A stretch of 64,000 bases of DNA from Blepharisma stoltei (taxonomy: Eukaryota; Ciliophora; Heterotrichea; Heterotrichida; Blepharismidae). The stretch spans positions 1,065,501 through 1,129,500 of the forward strand of contig CAJZBQ010000058.1 of NCBI GenBank assembly GCA_914767885.1, given 5' to 3'. The stretch's first letter is position 1, and the number at the start of each line of letters is the position of its first letter. Of the stretch, positions 30,374 to 42,015 are shown piece by piece. The position numbers and the translations under genes were made by a program. The notes beneath the pieces were generated by a model. That model made no database searches and had not been told where the DNA came from. It was given only the letters and a program-made list of their open reading frames with translations.

Positions 30374-31948
30374 TTATTGTTCTATAATTGGATATAATAT
30401 AGCTGCACAGTAGTTATATTTTCCTGTCATATATTGAACACGGCTTGGGAAAAAACTCGGATTCGTGATTTCTGTCTTTTCCGGATATTCCATCTGAGTG
30501 CTATAATAATTCTTCGTAAAAGGCCCACCATAATACATAACCCTTGATTCCTTAAAAAGCACTGAAAAATAATCCATCCCACAGCACATCTGCTGCACCT
30601 CCAACTCTGCTGGGACATCAAATTTCTTAGGATATCTCCATATCTTCAGCCCTACAACATAGATATGTCCAATATTACTTTTTAGCATCATAGTATTGGT
30701 CCCTAACTCCCCCCCCCCCCTCCGTGAGCGAACAAAACCATTAGAAAAATCGCCATTTTTTGACCAAAAACCCACCCTCCGTGAGTGAACAAAAATTTTT
30801 TTTAATAGAAAAAATTTTAATGGAAAAAAAAAATTTTGATATATAAGTGATAATTAGTATAATGAAATCTAGAGCTAATTCTGTTTAATTTTAAACAAAT
30901 TGCGTTTTAAAACATAAATTTTGCAAATTAAATTAATATTTGCTTCCCAATTTTTGCAAATTAGGATTTTTTTAAATTTCGAAAAAAATATTTTTTATAT
31001 AAATTTATATATAAATTTTTTTTTAAAAAAAAAAATTAACCCCCCTCCGTGAGCGAACAAAATTTTTTTGTTCGCTCACGGAGGGGGGGGGGGGGGAGTA
31101 AGCACATTTCTTTAATCACATTCAGTTCACTAATTTTAAGCATAGTCGGGGTGTTAGCACAAATTGTTTCAAAAAATTCTTCCTCGTCTCCTACCCCAAT
31201 TTCATAATTTTCGTTATTTCCCCACGCATAGATTTTGCCTGAAGATGTTAATGCAGCACTTGAGTTTTCTCCAGCAGCAATTTTAATCACTTTATCAGCT
31301 TCCAGTTTTTCAAAAAAAGGGATTTTTCTAGGAACTTCTAAATGGCTGTCAAAATCCATTTCACCGAGAGCGCCAACTTCGTTATTTCCTCATGCATAAA
31401 TGTTGCCTTCATCAGTTAAGGCTAAACAATGCCGGCTTCCTGAAGCAATTTCTATGATATGGTCCTGGATTGCATCGATTTTTTTTGGGTAGCTCAGCTT
31501 TATTTTCTGAAAAATATCCTAAAGTATTGCGTGAGCGCCATTTAAAGATCTTGCGTAATGGATTTTGAGAGCTTGCATAGCCCCATGAGTAGACCTCTCC
31601 AGATTCTGAAAGGGCTATGGTGTGCAATTCACCACATTCAATTTGCTTCATAGGTGGAACTGAGGGAACTTTCATTGGACCTAAGGTGAAATTAGATGTA
31701 TGGCCTAGCTGAAGATGGTTGTTTTTTCCAAATGTGTAGACATCGCCTGAGCTTGTAATAAACCCACAATGAGAAGGACCAGTTGAGACATAAATTACAT
31801 CTTCATTGAAATCTTGGTTATCACCTGTCTTTTCTATTCGTTTTGGAGTAAATAATTTTGTGCCTGGAGGTTTATTATGGCCAAGGTATTTCCCTTCACC
31901 CCAGACGTAGAGAGAACCAAAATTCCTTAGAAACTTTGAAATCTTCAT
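30374..31948 (-). CDS. RCC1-repeat protein, split by MITE-A, with one homopolymer frameshift
   Basis: 392 aa if the MITE at 30706-31100 is removed and one A is dropped from an A8 run (plus-strand T8 at 31479-31486). Repeats of the RCC1 type: SLYVWGEGKYLGHNKP, GDVYTFGKNNHLQLGHTS, GEVYSWGYASSQ, GNIYAWGNNEVGALG, GKIYAWGNNENYEIGVGD, i.e. a seven-bladed propeller as in RCC1/HERC proteins. The target is not shown. The frameshift restores PKKIDAIQDHIIEIASGSRH exactly, so it is either an assembly error or a true lesion. The C-terminal part, restored by the MITE join (EMCLGTNTMMLKSNIGHIYV), continues the propeller. Confidence 0.88.
30706..31100. mobile_element. IES, 395 bp, MITE-A in RCC1 gene
   Basis: TA at 30704-30705 and 31099-31100. 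It is nearly identical to the copies at 7866 and 44030 in sequence and orientation. Excision keeps frame. Confidence 0.95.
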
Positions 31949-32147
31949 TTTACTCTTAACTAAAAAGTATAAATTTTAAATGCATATTTTGTTGTATATT
32001 ATTAAAACGCCAAAACTATTATTTCACTCATATCACAGAATAAATTTAAAATAAATTCTAATTATCTGATGATTACTAAAGACCTATTATTAGCAAGTTT
32101 ATTAATTATGTTTAATAAGCTTATTCCTTGTGGAAAAAAATTATTAA

Positions 32148-34190
32148 ATGGAAGCTTGGAAACTTATTTCAAAGAAGCTTGAACCTTTTCAGTACACAGT
32201 ATGAACTGAGTTTACACCTCTTGCTATAAAATATAACGCAGTAAATTTAGGGCAAGGTTTCCCTGCTTTCAAATGCCCTGAATTTGCGAAACAAGCCTTA
32301 ATTGATGCAACAAACTCTGATGAAAACCAATACTCAAGATCACAGGGCTACCTCCCTTTGTGCCAAGAATTAGCTAGAGTTTATAGCTCGAAATATAATA
32401 GAGAGATTAATCCTCTGACAGAAATAGCAGTCACAATCGGTGCTTCCGAAGGAATCATGTGTGCCCTCTTAGGCATGGTTAACCCTGGAGATGAAGTTGT
32501 TATGATGCAGCCTTATATATACATAAAATAGCCTGAGAAGAACAGTCCGTCCTCTCTTAGTCATTCGATTATAGTCTAGCAATATTTAGAGAGACTTAAG
32601 ACTCTTTTTAGCTGGATTGAGCCATAAGCCTTTCTCAGTTAAGGGCCACCAGTACTTAGCCTAGTCGGTCCGATATAGACAGGGCAACTTAACAGTCGAA
32701 TGGCGAAAGCTTTGAGTTTTTTCTTGCTGGCTGGCTCCAGCGATGGTGCATTCTTCAGCAAAAGTGATTCTCTTGGCGAGGCGATCTTGCCTTGCCGTTC
32801 CAATTATTAGCTTCAAAAAAGATGACGTCCTGTTGTTGGAAATATAGGTGCTCAGCAATCTACTGAGAAAACGAGCTGCAAGACGGTAGCACTCTTCTAC
32901 CTCAACAAAACTGCTAAATTAATCACTGATAGGGATCTTGAAAACTTCAAAATTAATCTAGGCTTATGATAGAGCCTTGCTTTGACCTTTATATACCCCA
33001 AACAGCAATATTTGGAGGAATTCCAGTTGGTGTGCCTTTAACTCCACCAACTCCTGGAGAAAATCAATGGACATTAGATTTTGACAGACTTGAAGCAGCT
33101 TTTAACGAAAGGACTCGTGTTTTTATGATAAATACACCCCACAATCCTATTGGGAAGGTTTTCACAAGACAAGAAATCGAAAAAATTGCAGAGATTTTAG
33201 AAAAATGGCCAAATGTTTGCATAATTTCTGATGAGGTATATGAGTATATCACATATGATGGCAGAGAGCATATAAGTATAGCCAATTTTGGAAACCTCTG
33301 GGATAGAACAGTTGTTTTTGGAAGCGCTGGAAAAATCTTTTCAGTGACTGGATGGAAGACAGGATGGGCTATAGGTGGAGCTGACGCTATAAAAAAAATC
33401 ACGACAGCCCATATGTGGAATACATATTGCTCAAATACAGTCGCCCAAGGCGCTATTGCAAGAATGCTTACTCCCGCCTCTATGAACTAGCAAAATCATT
33501 AGAAAAAATCCCTACTTTTTTACCCAAAACCACCCTCCGTGAGCGAACAAAAATTTTTTAATAGAAAAATTTGTATGGAAAAATTTTGATATATATAAGT
33601 GATAATTAGTATCATGAAATCTCTAACTAATTCTGTTTTAATTTTGAACAAATTGGGTTATAATACATAAATTTTACAAATTAAATTAATATTTTGTTTC
33701 CAATTTTTTTTGAAGTGGGATTTTTTTAAATTTTTGAAGAAAAAATCTATAAAATTTATATAAGCCCCTCAGTGAGCGAACAAAAAAATCTTGTTCGCTC
33801 ATGGAGGGGGGAGTTAGAATCGCTGACGAGCCTTACATCGGCTTCCCTAACTATTATGAATGGATGAAAAACGAATATACAAGAAAACGAGAAATACTTC
33901 ATAACTTGCTGAAAAATGCTACAAAAATTGGAGTTGATCCAATTATTCCAGAAGGAGGATATTTTATGTGTGCCAGAGTGAACCCTTCGCTTATTGAGTC
34001 AAGTTACCTTGAAAACACAACCTATGACTTCGCATTTTGTAGATGGATGACTGAAAAACTAGGCGTTTGTGCTATTCCTTGTTCAGCATTTTATTTAGAT
34101 CATCACAAGCAGGATGGAGAAAACCTTGTGCGATTCGCTCTATGCAAAGATTATAAAGACTACGAAGCTGCAGAAAAGCTACTAAGCTAA
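32148..34190 (+). CDS. Kynurenine-type aminotransferase (fold-type I PLP enzyme)
   Basis: 410 aa after removing a 464-bp SINE-like IES and a 346-bp MITE. It starts MEAWKLISKKLEPFQYTVWT (one UGA-Trp), then NLGQGFPAFKCPEFAKQALI, NQYSRSQGYLPLCQELARVY, TIGASEGIMCALLGMVNPGD. After the first join it has EPCFDLYIPQTAIFGGIPVG, INTPHNPIGKVF (PLP-binding Asn), ISDEVYEYI (Asp/Tyr of the pocket), and GSAGKIFSVTGWKTGWAIG with the Schiff-base Lys in SAGK. The end, LVRFALCKDYKDYEAA, has the carboxylate-binding Arg. The closest family is KAT/cysteine-S-conjugate beta-lyase (CCBL/KYAT): it transaminates kynurenine or glutamine-like substrates. Substrate preference cannot be read from sequence. Confidence 0.95.
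32507..32970. mobile_element. SINE-like IES, 464 bp, in the aminotransferase gene
   Basis: TTATGAT at 32500-32506 and 32964-32970. The repeat extends imperfectly to 15 bp as TTATGATNNAGCCTT, so both ends still encode a version of the conserved MxxP motif. The body is GC-richer than the gene and lacks inverted ends. Removing 464 bp keeps frame. Confidence 0.85.
33471..33816. mobile_element. IES, 346 bp, diverged MITE-A
   Basis: TA at 33469-33470 and 33815-33816. The left terminus is worn (ACTCCCGCCTCTATGAAC), the right hairpin end is intact. Excision gives IARMLRIADEPYIGFPNYYE. Confidence 0.92.
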
Positions 34191-34204
34191 AGCTAATAAT
34201 TATA

Positions 34205-34560
34205 TACCATTTCTAGCTCCCTCTATTCTTGAACGAAAAAAATCATTGGAAAAATCCCTATTTTTTGAGTAAAAATCCGCTCTCTGCGAGCTAACAAAAA
34301 TTTTTATAATAAATATTTTGATATAGGTGACAATTATTATAATGAAATCTCTAGCTAATTCTGTTTAATCCTAACAACTTATTGCTTAAAACATAAGTTT
34401 TTTAAATCAAATTAATATTTGCTTTAAATTATTTCGACTTAGATTTTTTAAATTTTAAAAAAAAAAAAACTTACTAAAAAAATTGAGATAAATTTTTGAA
34501 AAAAAAAGAAATTAAACCCTCCGTAAGCGTACAAATTTTTTGTTCGTTCTTGGAGGGATT
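34205..34560. mobile_element. Degraded MITE-A in intergenic DNA
   Basis: Left CTAGCTCCCTCTATTCTTG, core phrases AAAATCCGCTCTCTGCGAG and ATGAAATCTCTAGCTAATTC, right hairpin CCCTCCGTAAGCGTAC ... GTTCGTTCTTGGAGGG. The following 34561-34778 is AT-rich with nothing seen. Confidence 0.75.
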
Positions 34561-34778
34561 AGGTATTTTTATTTAAATTTACATCGTTATAAGAACTTAA
34601 ATTTAAATTTAACTAATATTTTGATTTTGAGAGCAGGGAATAACCCCTATAAATTAAAAAAATATAGCACTAATGATAAGTCACAAGCCAACAGTAATGA
34701 AAACGCTATAATGCTTATATATAATTTAAATCTAAGAATTAGCATCTATTATGTACTTTTTTGTGAATCGATTTGTAT

Positions 34779-37700
34779 TTAATTTGACACCATATCAGAA
34801 GATTCATAAGTATTTTCTCCTGGAAAAACTATGTCAGAAAACTGCGGAGTCACACTCGAGCTGCTTGCCCTCTCTTTTCTATTTTTCACCCAATTTCTCC
34901 AGCTGCGAAAGACAGTTCTCGCATAAAGCATAGCAAAGAAGAAATTCACCTTGCTACCTTTGCTTTCTGATTCGATACTTTGTGACTGAAACTGGACTTT
35001 TTCTTTTGCCCTCAGCCTGCTAAGCTTTTTCAGGGTCGAATTTTCTTCTCTTTTCATCAGCTTCTTAGAATTTCCTGTCACATTTCTGACAAGTAGCCTT
35101 TCGTGCTTCCTTTTCATCACTGCAAAAAGCATGTCATTATAATAAATATAGCCATCTTTATCTATTTCTAACCCCATAATTGACAAAATCTTTATCGCCC
35201 TTTCGTGCCATATAATTAATATGGTTGCGGGAAAATATGCACTTACCAATGACGCCGCTGTGCCAAAATAGCTTTATAGTCATAAAAAAAGCTCAAGCCA
35301 CTTGAATCTAACCCTAAGTATGCTTTATAGCTGACTATGATGTGGGTGTCTTTGGGATGGGGCTGGAGGCCATTCCAGTTCAAGTATTAGTTATCCGGAT
35401 GGTTTTTGGGTGACTGGTTTTCCCTGCCGGTTCCGGAGGACAGTGATTCTTCTTCCTGGGTGTCACCCTTCCTTAAGGTGGCCGACAGAGGTATTGAAAC
35501 TCAGAGACGCAGTGAAGCCTTTAGATAGCCTGACCCTTGTTTGGCAGAGGTACATCGGCTGCCCAAGTCCCATCAACAGCGTCTTCTCTTACGAAGTGTG
35601 CAGAGGCATCAAATCTAGAATATCTTAAAGCTCTTAATTTAATTTCGTGTCCTACCTCTGGGGCTATTCCAAGTCCTTGGCCTAGATCATACATAAAATT
35701 TGTCAGGTTTTTATAGTGGATTCTTTTCCCTCTGCTTTCTTTTGTATAATTCGCCCAGCATTTTTTGAACTTTTTTACGTCACCGTTGAAGATATTGATG
35801 ACGCTTTCCGGGTTGTTTTCGTAGTCTTCATAATTTTGGAGGATCACCATGACGAATAAGTTTAGCATGACAAAAGTAGTTGAGGAAATAAAAGAAATAA
35901 AGAAAATGTAAGGCACAGCCTTTCCAGTCTTGTGAACACAATCATACATGATGGTCGGCCAGTCCTCTCCTGTAGAGCACCTAAATAGAGTGACCATCGC
36001 TTTATGGAAATTCTTGAAATTTGTATAGTCGTCGATAATGTTTCCACTGTCCACAGAGTGAAATAGATAGACACCGAGGATTGAGTAAACGGAGTAAATG
36101 AGTATCAAAATCCCTGATACATTTAAAATAGCAGGCAATGAATAGGAAATAATTGTCAGCAAATCTCTTATCGCCCCATTTAATAAATAAAGCTATTTTT
36201 AAAAAATTTTAAGTTATACCCCATTTAATAGTAGGCACTGCTAAGAGGAGTTTTAGAGATTTCAGGAATTTAAAAAGCCTTAATAAGCGTGAAACTCTAA
36301 AAACTCGGACAACTCGGATTAACTGAGGGCCAAGTTTCATATAGGCATTATCCGACTTCAAAATATATGTAGAAATCAAATCAAATGCTGAAGCTGCAGC
36401 CACGATAAAATCAAATTTATTTCAGGTATCATGAAAATATGCTTTCGGCCCATATGCAATTAATTTAATAATAGCTTCTGCAATAAAAATAAGTGCGAAA
36501 ATCGAATTTATATAGTCAAGAACATCTGTATACTCAGACGGCGCAGTATCATAATACATCGCCATTTCAATCATGTTTAATAAAATACAAGCCATTATAA
36601 ACAGTTCAAATCCCCAATGCTTGCTCAGAGTATACAGCTTTGATCTAATTATATTTTCCGGCCTTTTAGATATATCAAGTGCAGGCTTGGACTGCACAAT
36701 CAAAGATTGCAGCTCCACCCACACCATTTGTTCATTGGTCAAAATCAGTGCAGCAAGCGAGCTCTCGTTCCTTTTAGCTTCTGTGAATTTCTCAAAAATG
36801 ACACCTGAAACCAAATTCACGAAGAATATCGAAGAAATAAAGATATGAAAAATAAAATAATAAGCAGCGCTGGGGTTATTTTCTCTAATCGGTGATTTTC
36901 CTTCGGCTACAGCGTCCACTGCAGCGTACATGTCATCAGGCCAATTTTCTTGTGAAGCCATTATAAACAAGGCAACCATAGCTTCTATCACATTATCATA
37001 ATTTATGTCATAGCTCACCCATGAGTGACCATAAATCAAGCATTCTTTTTCTGTATGAATATTCGGATTATCGCAGGTATAGAGCTTCCCTCCAAATAGA
37101 GACACCCCTAATATTGCGAAAATCAGTCAGACTATAAGCATCACACAGGTGACGTTGAAGACAGAAATCATGGACTCCAAAAGAGCAGTGATCACAATTT
37201 TCATAGAAATGTTGTGGGAAATAAACCTCAGCGGCCTTAAAGTCCTTAAAAGCCGAAGCGCTTTGATTGCTGAGAAGTTGAACCCAGAAAGCGACAAGTC
37301 AATTATAGAGACAATAACAATAAAAAAATCCAATTTATTCCAGGTTTCTCTTAGATAAGAGCCTTTTCCTAATATAAATCCCATTGAAATAGATTTTATC
37401 ACGTATTCAGATGTAAAAATAACAGCAAAAGCTATGTCAAAATAAGTAGAGACTTCTACTTCAATAGAGTCTGAAGGCTCATCCAACAAATATGTGTCTC
37501 ATATTAGTTTTATTGTGCTGGCAGCAATAATAAAGTATATGCAGGTCTCAAATTTCTGGTTATTTGAAACAATATAGCAGAGTTTCCTTATAAAATTATT
37601 TTTCGAAAATATAAAATAGCTCCGCTCGATATCTATTCCATCGTACATCACTTTTGTTTTCCTTATTTCACTTTCTTTGCGCAGGAGTTCAAGCGTTTTG

Positions 37701-40700
37701 CTGTCAGCACTTTCGCTGACTTCAAGCTCTTCAATCATTTTTAGCTTTTCCTCTCTTTTTTTCTTGTGTCGTTCTCCAATTGATCCAAAAATACTGTCTC
37801 TTCTATTAGAATTTCCATTGGAAGAAGTAGCATAGGATGTGTCTCCATCTTTATTACTAAACATATCAAGAACCAAGGCCAAAAATAAATTCATGAGTAT
37901 GTAATTTCCTATCACTATTCAGAATACGCAAAATAGTCCTGAGCTGTACCCTCTGTCACTTCTCATTGTATTGTAGAGAATAGTTTGTCAGTTTTCCTCA
38001 GTCAGCATTTGGAAAGTACTGAGAAAAGAATAATGAAAATTATCAAAGTTATATCGGGGATGGCCGTCTGAAAAATAAAATCGTCCTGAAAATAGCTGAA
38101 TTCCAATAATGGCGAAGATCAACACAAATAGAAGCAAAAATAAGATGATGTAGATAAGGCTTTTGAAGTTTTCTCTGAGTTTTCTCATAATGTGGTTCAT
38201 TGAGTGCAAGTAGCGAAATAATCGGACAACTCGAACCACTCTGATAATCCTAAGCACTCTTAAGGCTCGTAATGCTGTAATAGTGGAAAGTGTATCAACT
38301 GTAAAAACCATCTCAATCAGGCTTATTATTGTGATTACTCCATCAATCTTAATCTTAATTATGGTTAGATGCTGCTTATTGGTAAATAGTCACCAAGGAC
38401 CCTTCAAGGATTCATCCGCTTTAAGATGCCGCCAGTCAAGCTGGTCCAGTTGACATGACTCACACTGCGAGAAAATCGACACCATCTTACTCCTCCTTTG
38501 GATATCCCCTGATGTCATGGGATATCTAAATCTTTACTCTTCTCCTGCACAAAAATCCCAAAAAATTAATTACCGGCCTACACTTGCAAGAGGGAAAAGT
38601 TTAAGCCAAAAGTTGAGTCCTGGCATCACGCTAGAGGTATGCCTAATTGGTCTAGCCTTGCTGCTGGACTTTCCCTTTCCAACTCCAAGCTCTCCATTTT
38701 CCTTGAGGTAAACTCAGCTCTGAATGCGGACTTTGGCTATGCTCAAACGCTCCTAAATTGCTTGCCTAACATTACTATCCACTTCTGAGGACAAAACCTG
38801 CTGGATATAATTTAATATCATGACCAGGAGGCCATACCTAGGCCAAAGCGCCATATTGACTTATATATATGATCACTCCATCAAAAATATTCATCTTATC
38901 TCTTATATATCCAATTATTCCAAGTCCCAGCATTTTGAAACCCATTTCTACAATAAATATGATTGTAAATGCATAATTAAAATCAGAAAGCAAACTTGAA
39001 GTCTCCGAATCCATTCCATAATGATAAGCTGCCAAAATTGCTGTATTCGTGAAAACACATAAAATCAAAAAATAATTCACAATTTTAGACTGCACCAAAT
39101 CTCGAAACGGCGACTGAATTTTTTCTCATTTCCCCCTCACCCCTTTATGTCATAACTTAAAGTTATTTTTTAAGTAATCTTGGTACTGTGCTACTCTGGC
39201 AGTCTCACTTTCAAAAACGTCGCTTCCAGATCAATCTCCTATTATATACATTGATTTTCTGTCCTGCTCATTGATCTTTTTCACAAACTCATTTACATGG
39301 ATATTTACTTTAAAAAACGCAAGATAAGGGTCTTTTTTAGTAGCTAAATAGTTGAAAACCTCCGTCTTGGTCTCAAACTGCTTGTATTTGTCTAGGTTTT
39401 CTTGGATCACGTACTCTTCATTTTTTGTTAGAGTGTCAAGGCCTGACAAAATATTGCTTGAGCCTCTATAGGTGAATTGTTCAGCATAAGCTGCTTGGGA
39501 GTCTTCTATTTTCCATTCAGGAATGACGTCATAATAAGAATTGGACGACATATCAAAATGCTCTTCAATGTGAGCTTTAATTCTGATGGTTCGATGGTTG
39601 ATTTCACGTGTAAGAAACCTCTGAGTGCTTGAAGCCGTCCTGCTGCAGTTCGATCTAAATTCAGTTCCATAAGATTTAATTGTCCTTCTCAATTTCCCTC
39701 CATTGTCTTTGGACAGGCTGATGCGTGATTCATCAAGATTGACATCAGGAATTATGTATTTTTCGTGGCCTTTGTGAGGAGTGTCATCTTCTAAGAAATT
39801 TGGGACTTCTTTCAGTATGGCTGCGCCCATATTTTCATATTTAAATTTTAGCTTTGTGTTGACCAGGGTTGAATCAGGCCGCTGTGTAGTTGCAGCTGGG
39901 TCTATTGAAGAGCTTCTATCAAATTCTTCATTTTTCCCATCTTCAATGAGTGAATCAATTGACTCATCCCGAAGATGCACCAGGGGTATCACAACTGCCT
40001 GTCGTTTTATGTTTTCCAGCTTCAATAACTTTTTGGAGTTGCCTATATATTTAATCGGGCTTATTTCTACCCCTTCTTCATTAATCATAAGTGTGTCTCT
40101 GTTGACCATAGGGACAGATGTGCTTTCTTGGTTGTTGATTTGGTTTGTTTTGATATCGCCTTCGTCGTAAAGATCTTCAAATATAGAGGACTGAAACGAG
40201 TCTTCTAAAGACTCCTCTTTTATTGAGTTTACCTTCTTTTTTCTCACAGTGTCCATTTCTCTTCGGAAATTTGAATATAAGATGACTCCTGTTAAATTCA
40301 AAATTAGGTAGGTTCCTACAAAAATCATAGGGACGAAGAAAATGATCACAAGCTGGCTTAAGGCTTTTTCAGCAATAATCATGTCGTGAGCCCAGCCTTC
40401 TTCGGTGAGGCATTGAAAGATAGCTAAAAGTGCAAAAAAAATGTTATCAAAATTGTACATCCCATAAAAAGGGTTGTCCAAGCCTTGCGAGCACTTGTAT
40501 CCTTCTGGGCAGGACATATTGCCACAGACGCTTTCGCCTTTAATTGAGGTCCCTATCTCAATATTCAAGCAATGATACTTAAATAGTCCCATAAATAATT
40601 GCAGCCCTGCTATAGAAAAGATAAAAATAAAGAAAAATAGAATCAAAAAAGCATTTAAAAGAGGCCATGTTGAGCTTATCAGGGATGTAAAAATCACTTT

Positions 40701-41573
40701 TAATCCTTCAATTGAAGAAATGCTTCTTAGCGGCCTGAGGACTCTAAAAACTCTTAACGCTGATAAATTCACTGAGTTTTGGCCTATTTGTATAAGTCAC
40801 GCGGTCGCCACAATGACAAAATCAAGGATATTTCAAACATCTCTGAAATACGCATTTCTCGTAAAAATCACTCCAAATGCTATCAATTTCAAGCCACATT
40901 CAGCTGTATATACATATAGGAAAAATAAATCAAGACTGGCCAAAGCACCAGTATCATTGGAATTCGGGTCTTCTATTGCCAGCACAACGGCATTAAATAA
41001 AATAATAATTACAATGAAAGCTTCAAAAATCGGGCTTAATACGATAACTCTAGCAAGAACCGACACTCCATGGACGATTCTTAAGGCCGCCTTCCTGATA
41101 TGAAAGAAAATATTTCCATCAGGCAAATCATCAATTGTTTCAAAATATGTCATTTCTCTCACTTTAATAAAATTTTTCAACAGATCATGATCTTTGATAG
41201 CTTTTTCAAAATTCGAGGTCCCAATACGCTTTACCACGTCAAAAGACTGCACTAAAGTGTAGCTCCTCAGAAATTTTTTGTCTTTCGAGTCCTCTTGAAA
41301 AACTGAGAGTCTATTAAGGTCGACTGAATTTTCTTCTGGCTTGATAGAAAGCTGGGTTGAATCAAGATAAAATTGATCTTGGATGGAGGATGCAGAAGGA
41401 CTAAGATTCAAAAAATCTGGGTTAGGTTTAGCATTCAGTAAGCTTTTATTGGCTGCCTCAATTTGAGCACTGAAATTTTCAGTTTCGATTAATTGGGAGG
41501 AGTATGAGCGAGGCTTCGAGGTTGGGGTTTTTATTGACTCAAATTTGTAGTCGAGTAGGCTGTCACGTTTCAT
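34779..41573 (-). CDS. Four-domain voltage-gated calcium channel alpha1 subunit
   Basis: About 1,922 aa after removing three IESs. There are four S1-S6 repeats. S4 segments: ALRVFRVLRPLRSISS (I), ALRALRVLRIIRVVRVVRLF (II), AIKALRLLRTLRPLRF (III), LIRVVRVFRVSRLLRLFKFL (IV). Pore filters: LTEEGW, LTEENW, ASQENW and STGEDW, giving an EEEE locus, so Ca2+ rather than Na+ selective. A long, disordered I-II linker spans about 350 residues. An EF-hand-like C-terminal region (MGLEIDKDGYIYYNDMLFAV) ends in a basic helix FRSWRNWVKNRKER that could bind calmodulin. At least seven UGA are read as Trp, for example YFRDVWNILDFV. In ciliates such channels serve ciliary reversal and, in Blepharisma, probably the light-avoidance response (inference). 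Confidence 0.96.
35210..35651. mobile_element. SINE-like IES, 442 bp, near the channel C-terminus
   Basis: Imperfect 9-bp direct repeat TTTCGTGNC at 35201 and 35643. GC-rich in the middle. Removing 442 bp gives LGIAPEVGHERAIKILSIMG, linking to the EF-hand-like part. Without excision the frame ends about 40 codons later. Confidence 0.75.
36171..36216. other. IES, 46 bp, in domain IV S4-S5 linker
   Basis: TA at 36169-36170 and 36215-36216. A 12-bp repeat CCCCATTTAATA also flanks, offset by 45 bp, but only the 46-bp TA-TA excision gives the right frame (LAVPTIKWGIRDLLTIISYS). It is unusually short for an IES. Confidence 0.65.
38345..38882. mobile_element. SINE-like IES, 538 bp, in domain II S3
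   Basis: 13-bp duplication TGATNACTCCATC at 38332-38344 and 38870-38882 (one mismatch). The left end has a simple tail of AATCTT repeats, suggesting minus-strand orientation. Excision restores MNIFDGVITIISLIEMVFTV. A stretch near 38670-38715 (CCAACTCCAAGCTCTCC...CCTTGAGGTAAA) resembles 53320-53350. Confidence 0.88.
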
Positions 41574-42015
41574 TTTGACTAATGATTATGTGAGATTAAT
41601 TATATATTACTATTCATATTAGGATGCAAAAACAGCAGAATTCAATGCAAAAAAGATGAGCAAGTGCTTCTTTGGGAGTAAAAAAATGAAAAAGCGTATT
41701 ATTTGATCCTGGAGTAAGCACGATTAATGATTCTTATTATAGCAAATAAATAAAACTTTACTGAGCCTTCTTACTTCCAGTATTATAGAAAAATGAATAT
41801 TTAAAAACCTTTCTTTTTAAGAAAGGATCATGGTCTTTTAATAATACCTTTCACCTGGGAACTGTCAAAATCAGTTCAATATTTTTCCTCATAAATGGTT
41901 ATGCCCAAGTTAATATTCTGCAAATTGTATTATTAGGATAAATGCCTGCTTCTGTGCAGTCATTTAAATAGAATAAATATTTATTAAGATGGGATCTTAA
42001 TAAATAATTAAGAAC
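41574..42015. other. Intergenic between divergent genes, nothing recognised
   Basis: About 440 bp of AT-rich DNA upstream of both the channel and the next gene. It contains an inverted TTTCTTTTTAAGAAAG word near 41810. Confidence 0.5.

Noticed and set aside
36573-36848. Plus-strand ORF of 91 codons
   Set aside because: Antisense shadow of the channel's domain III-IV region.
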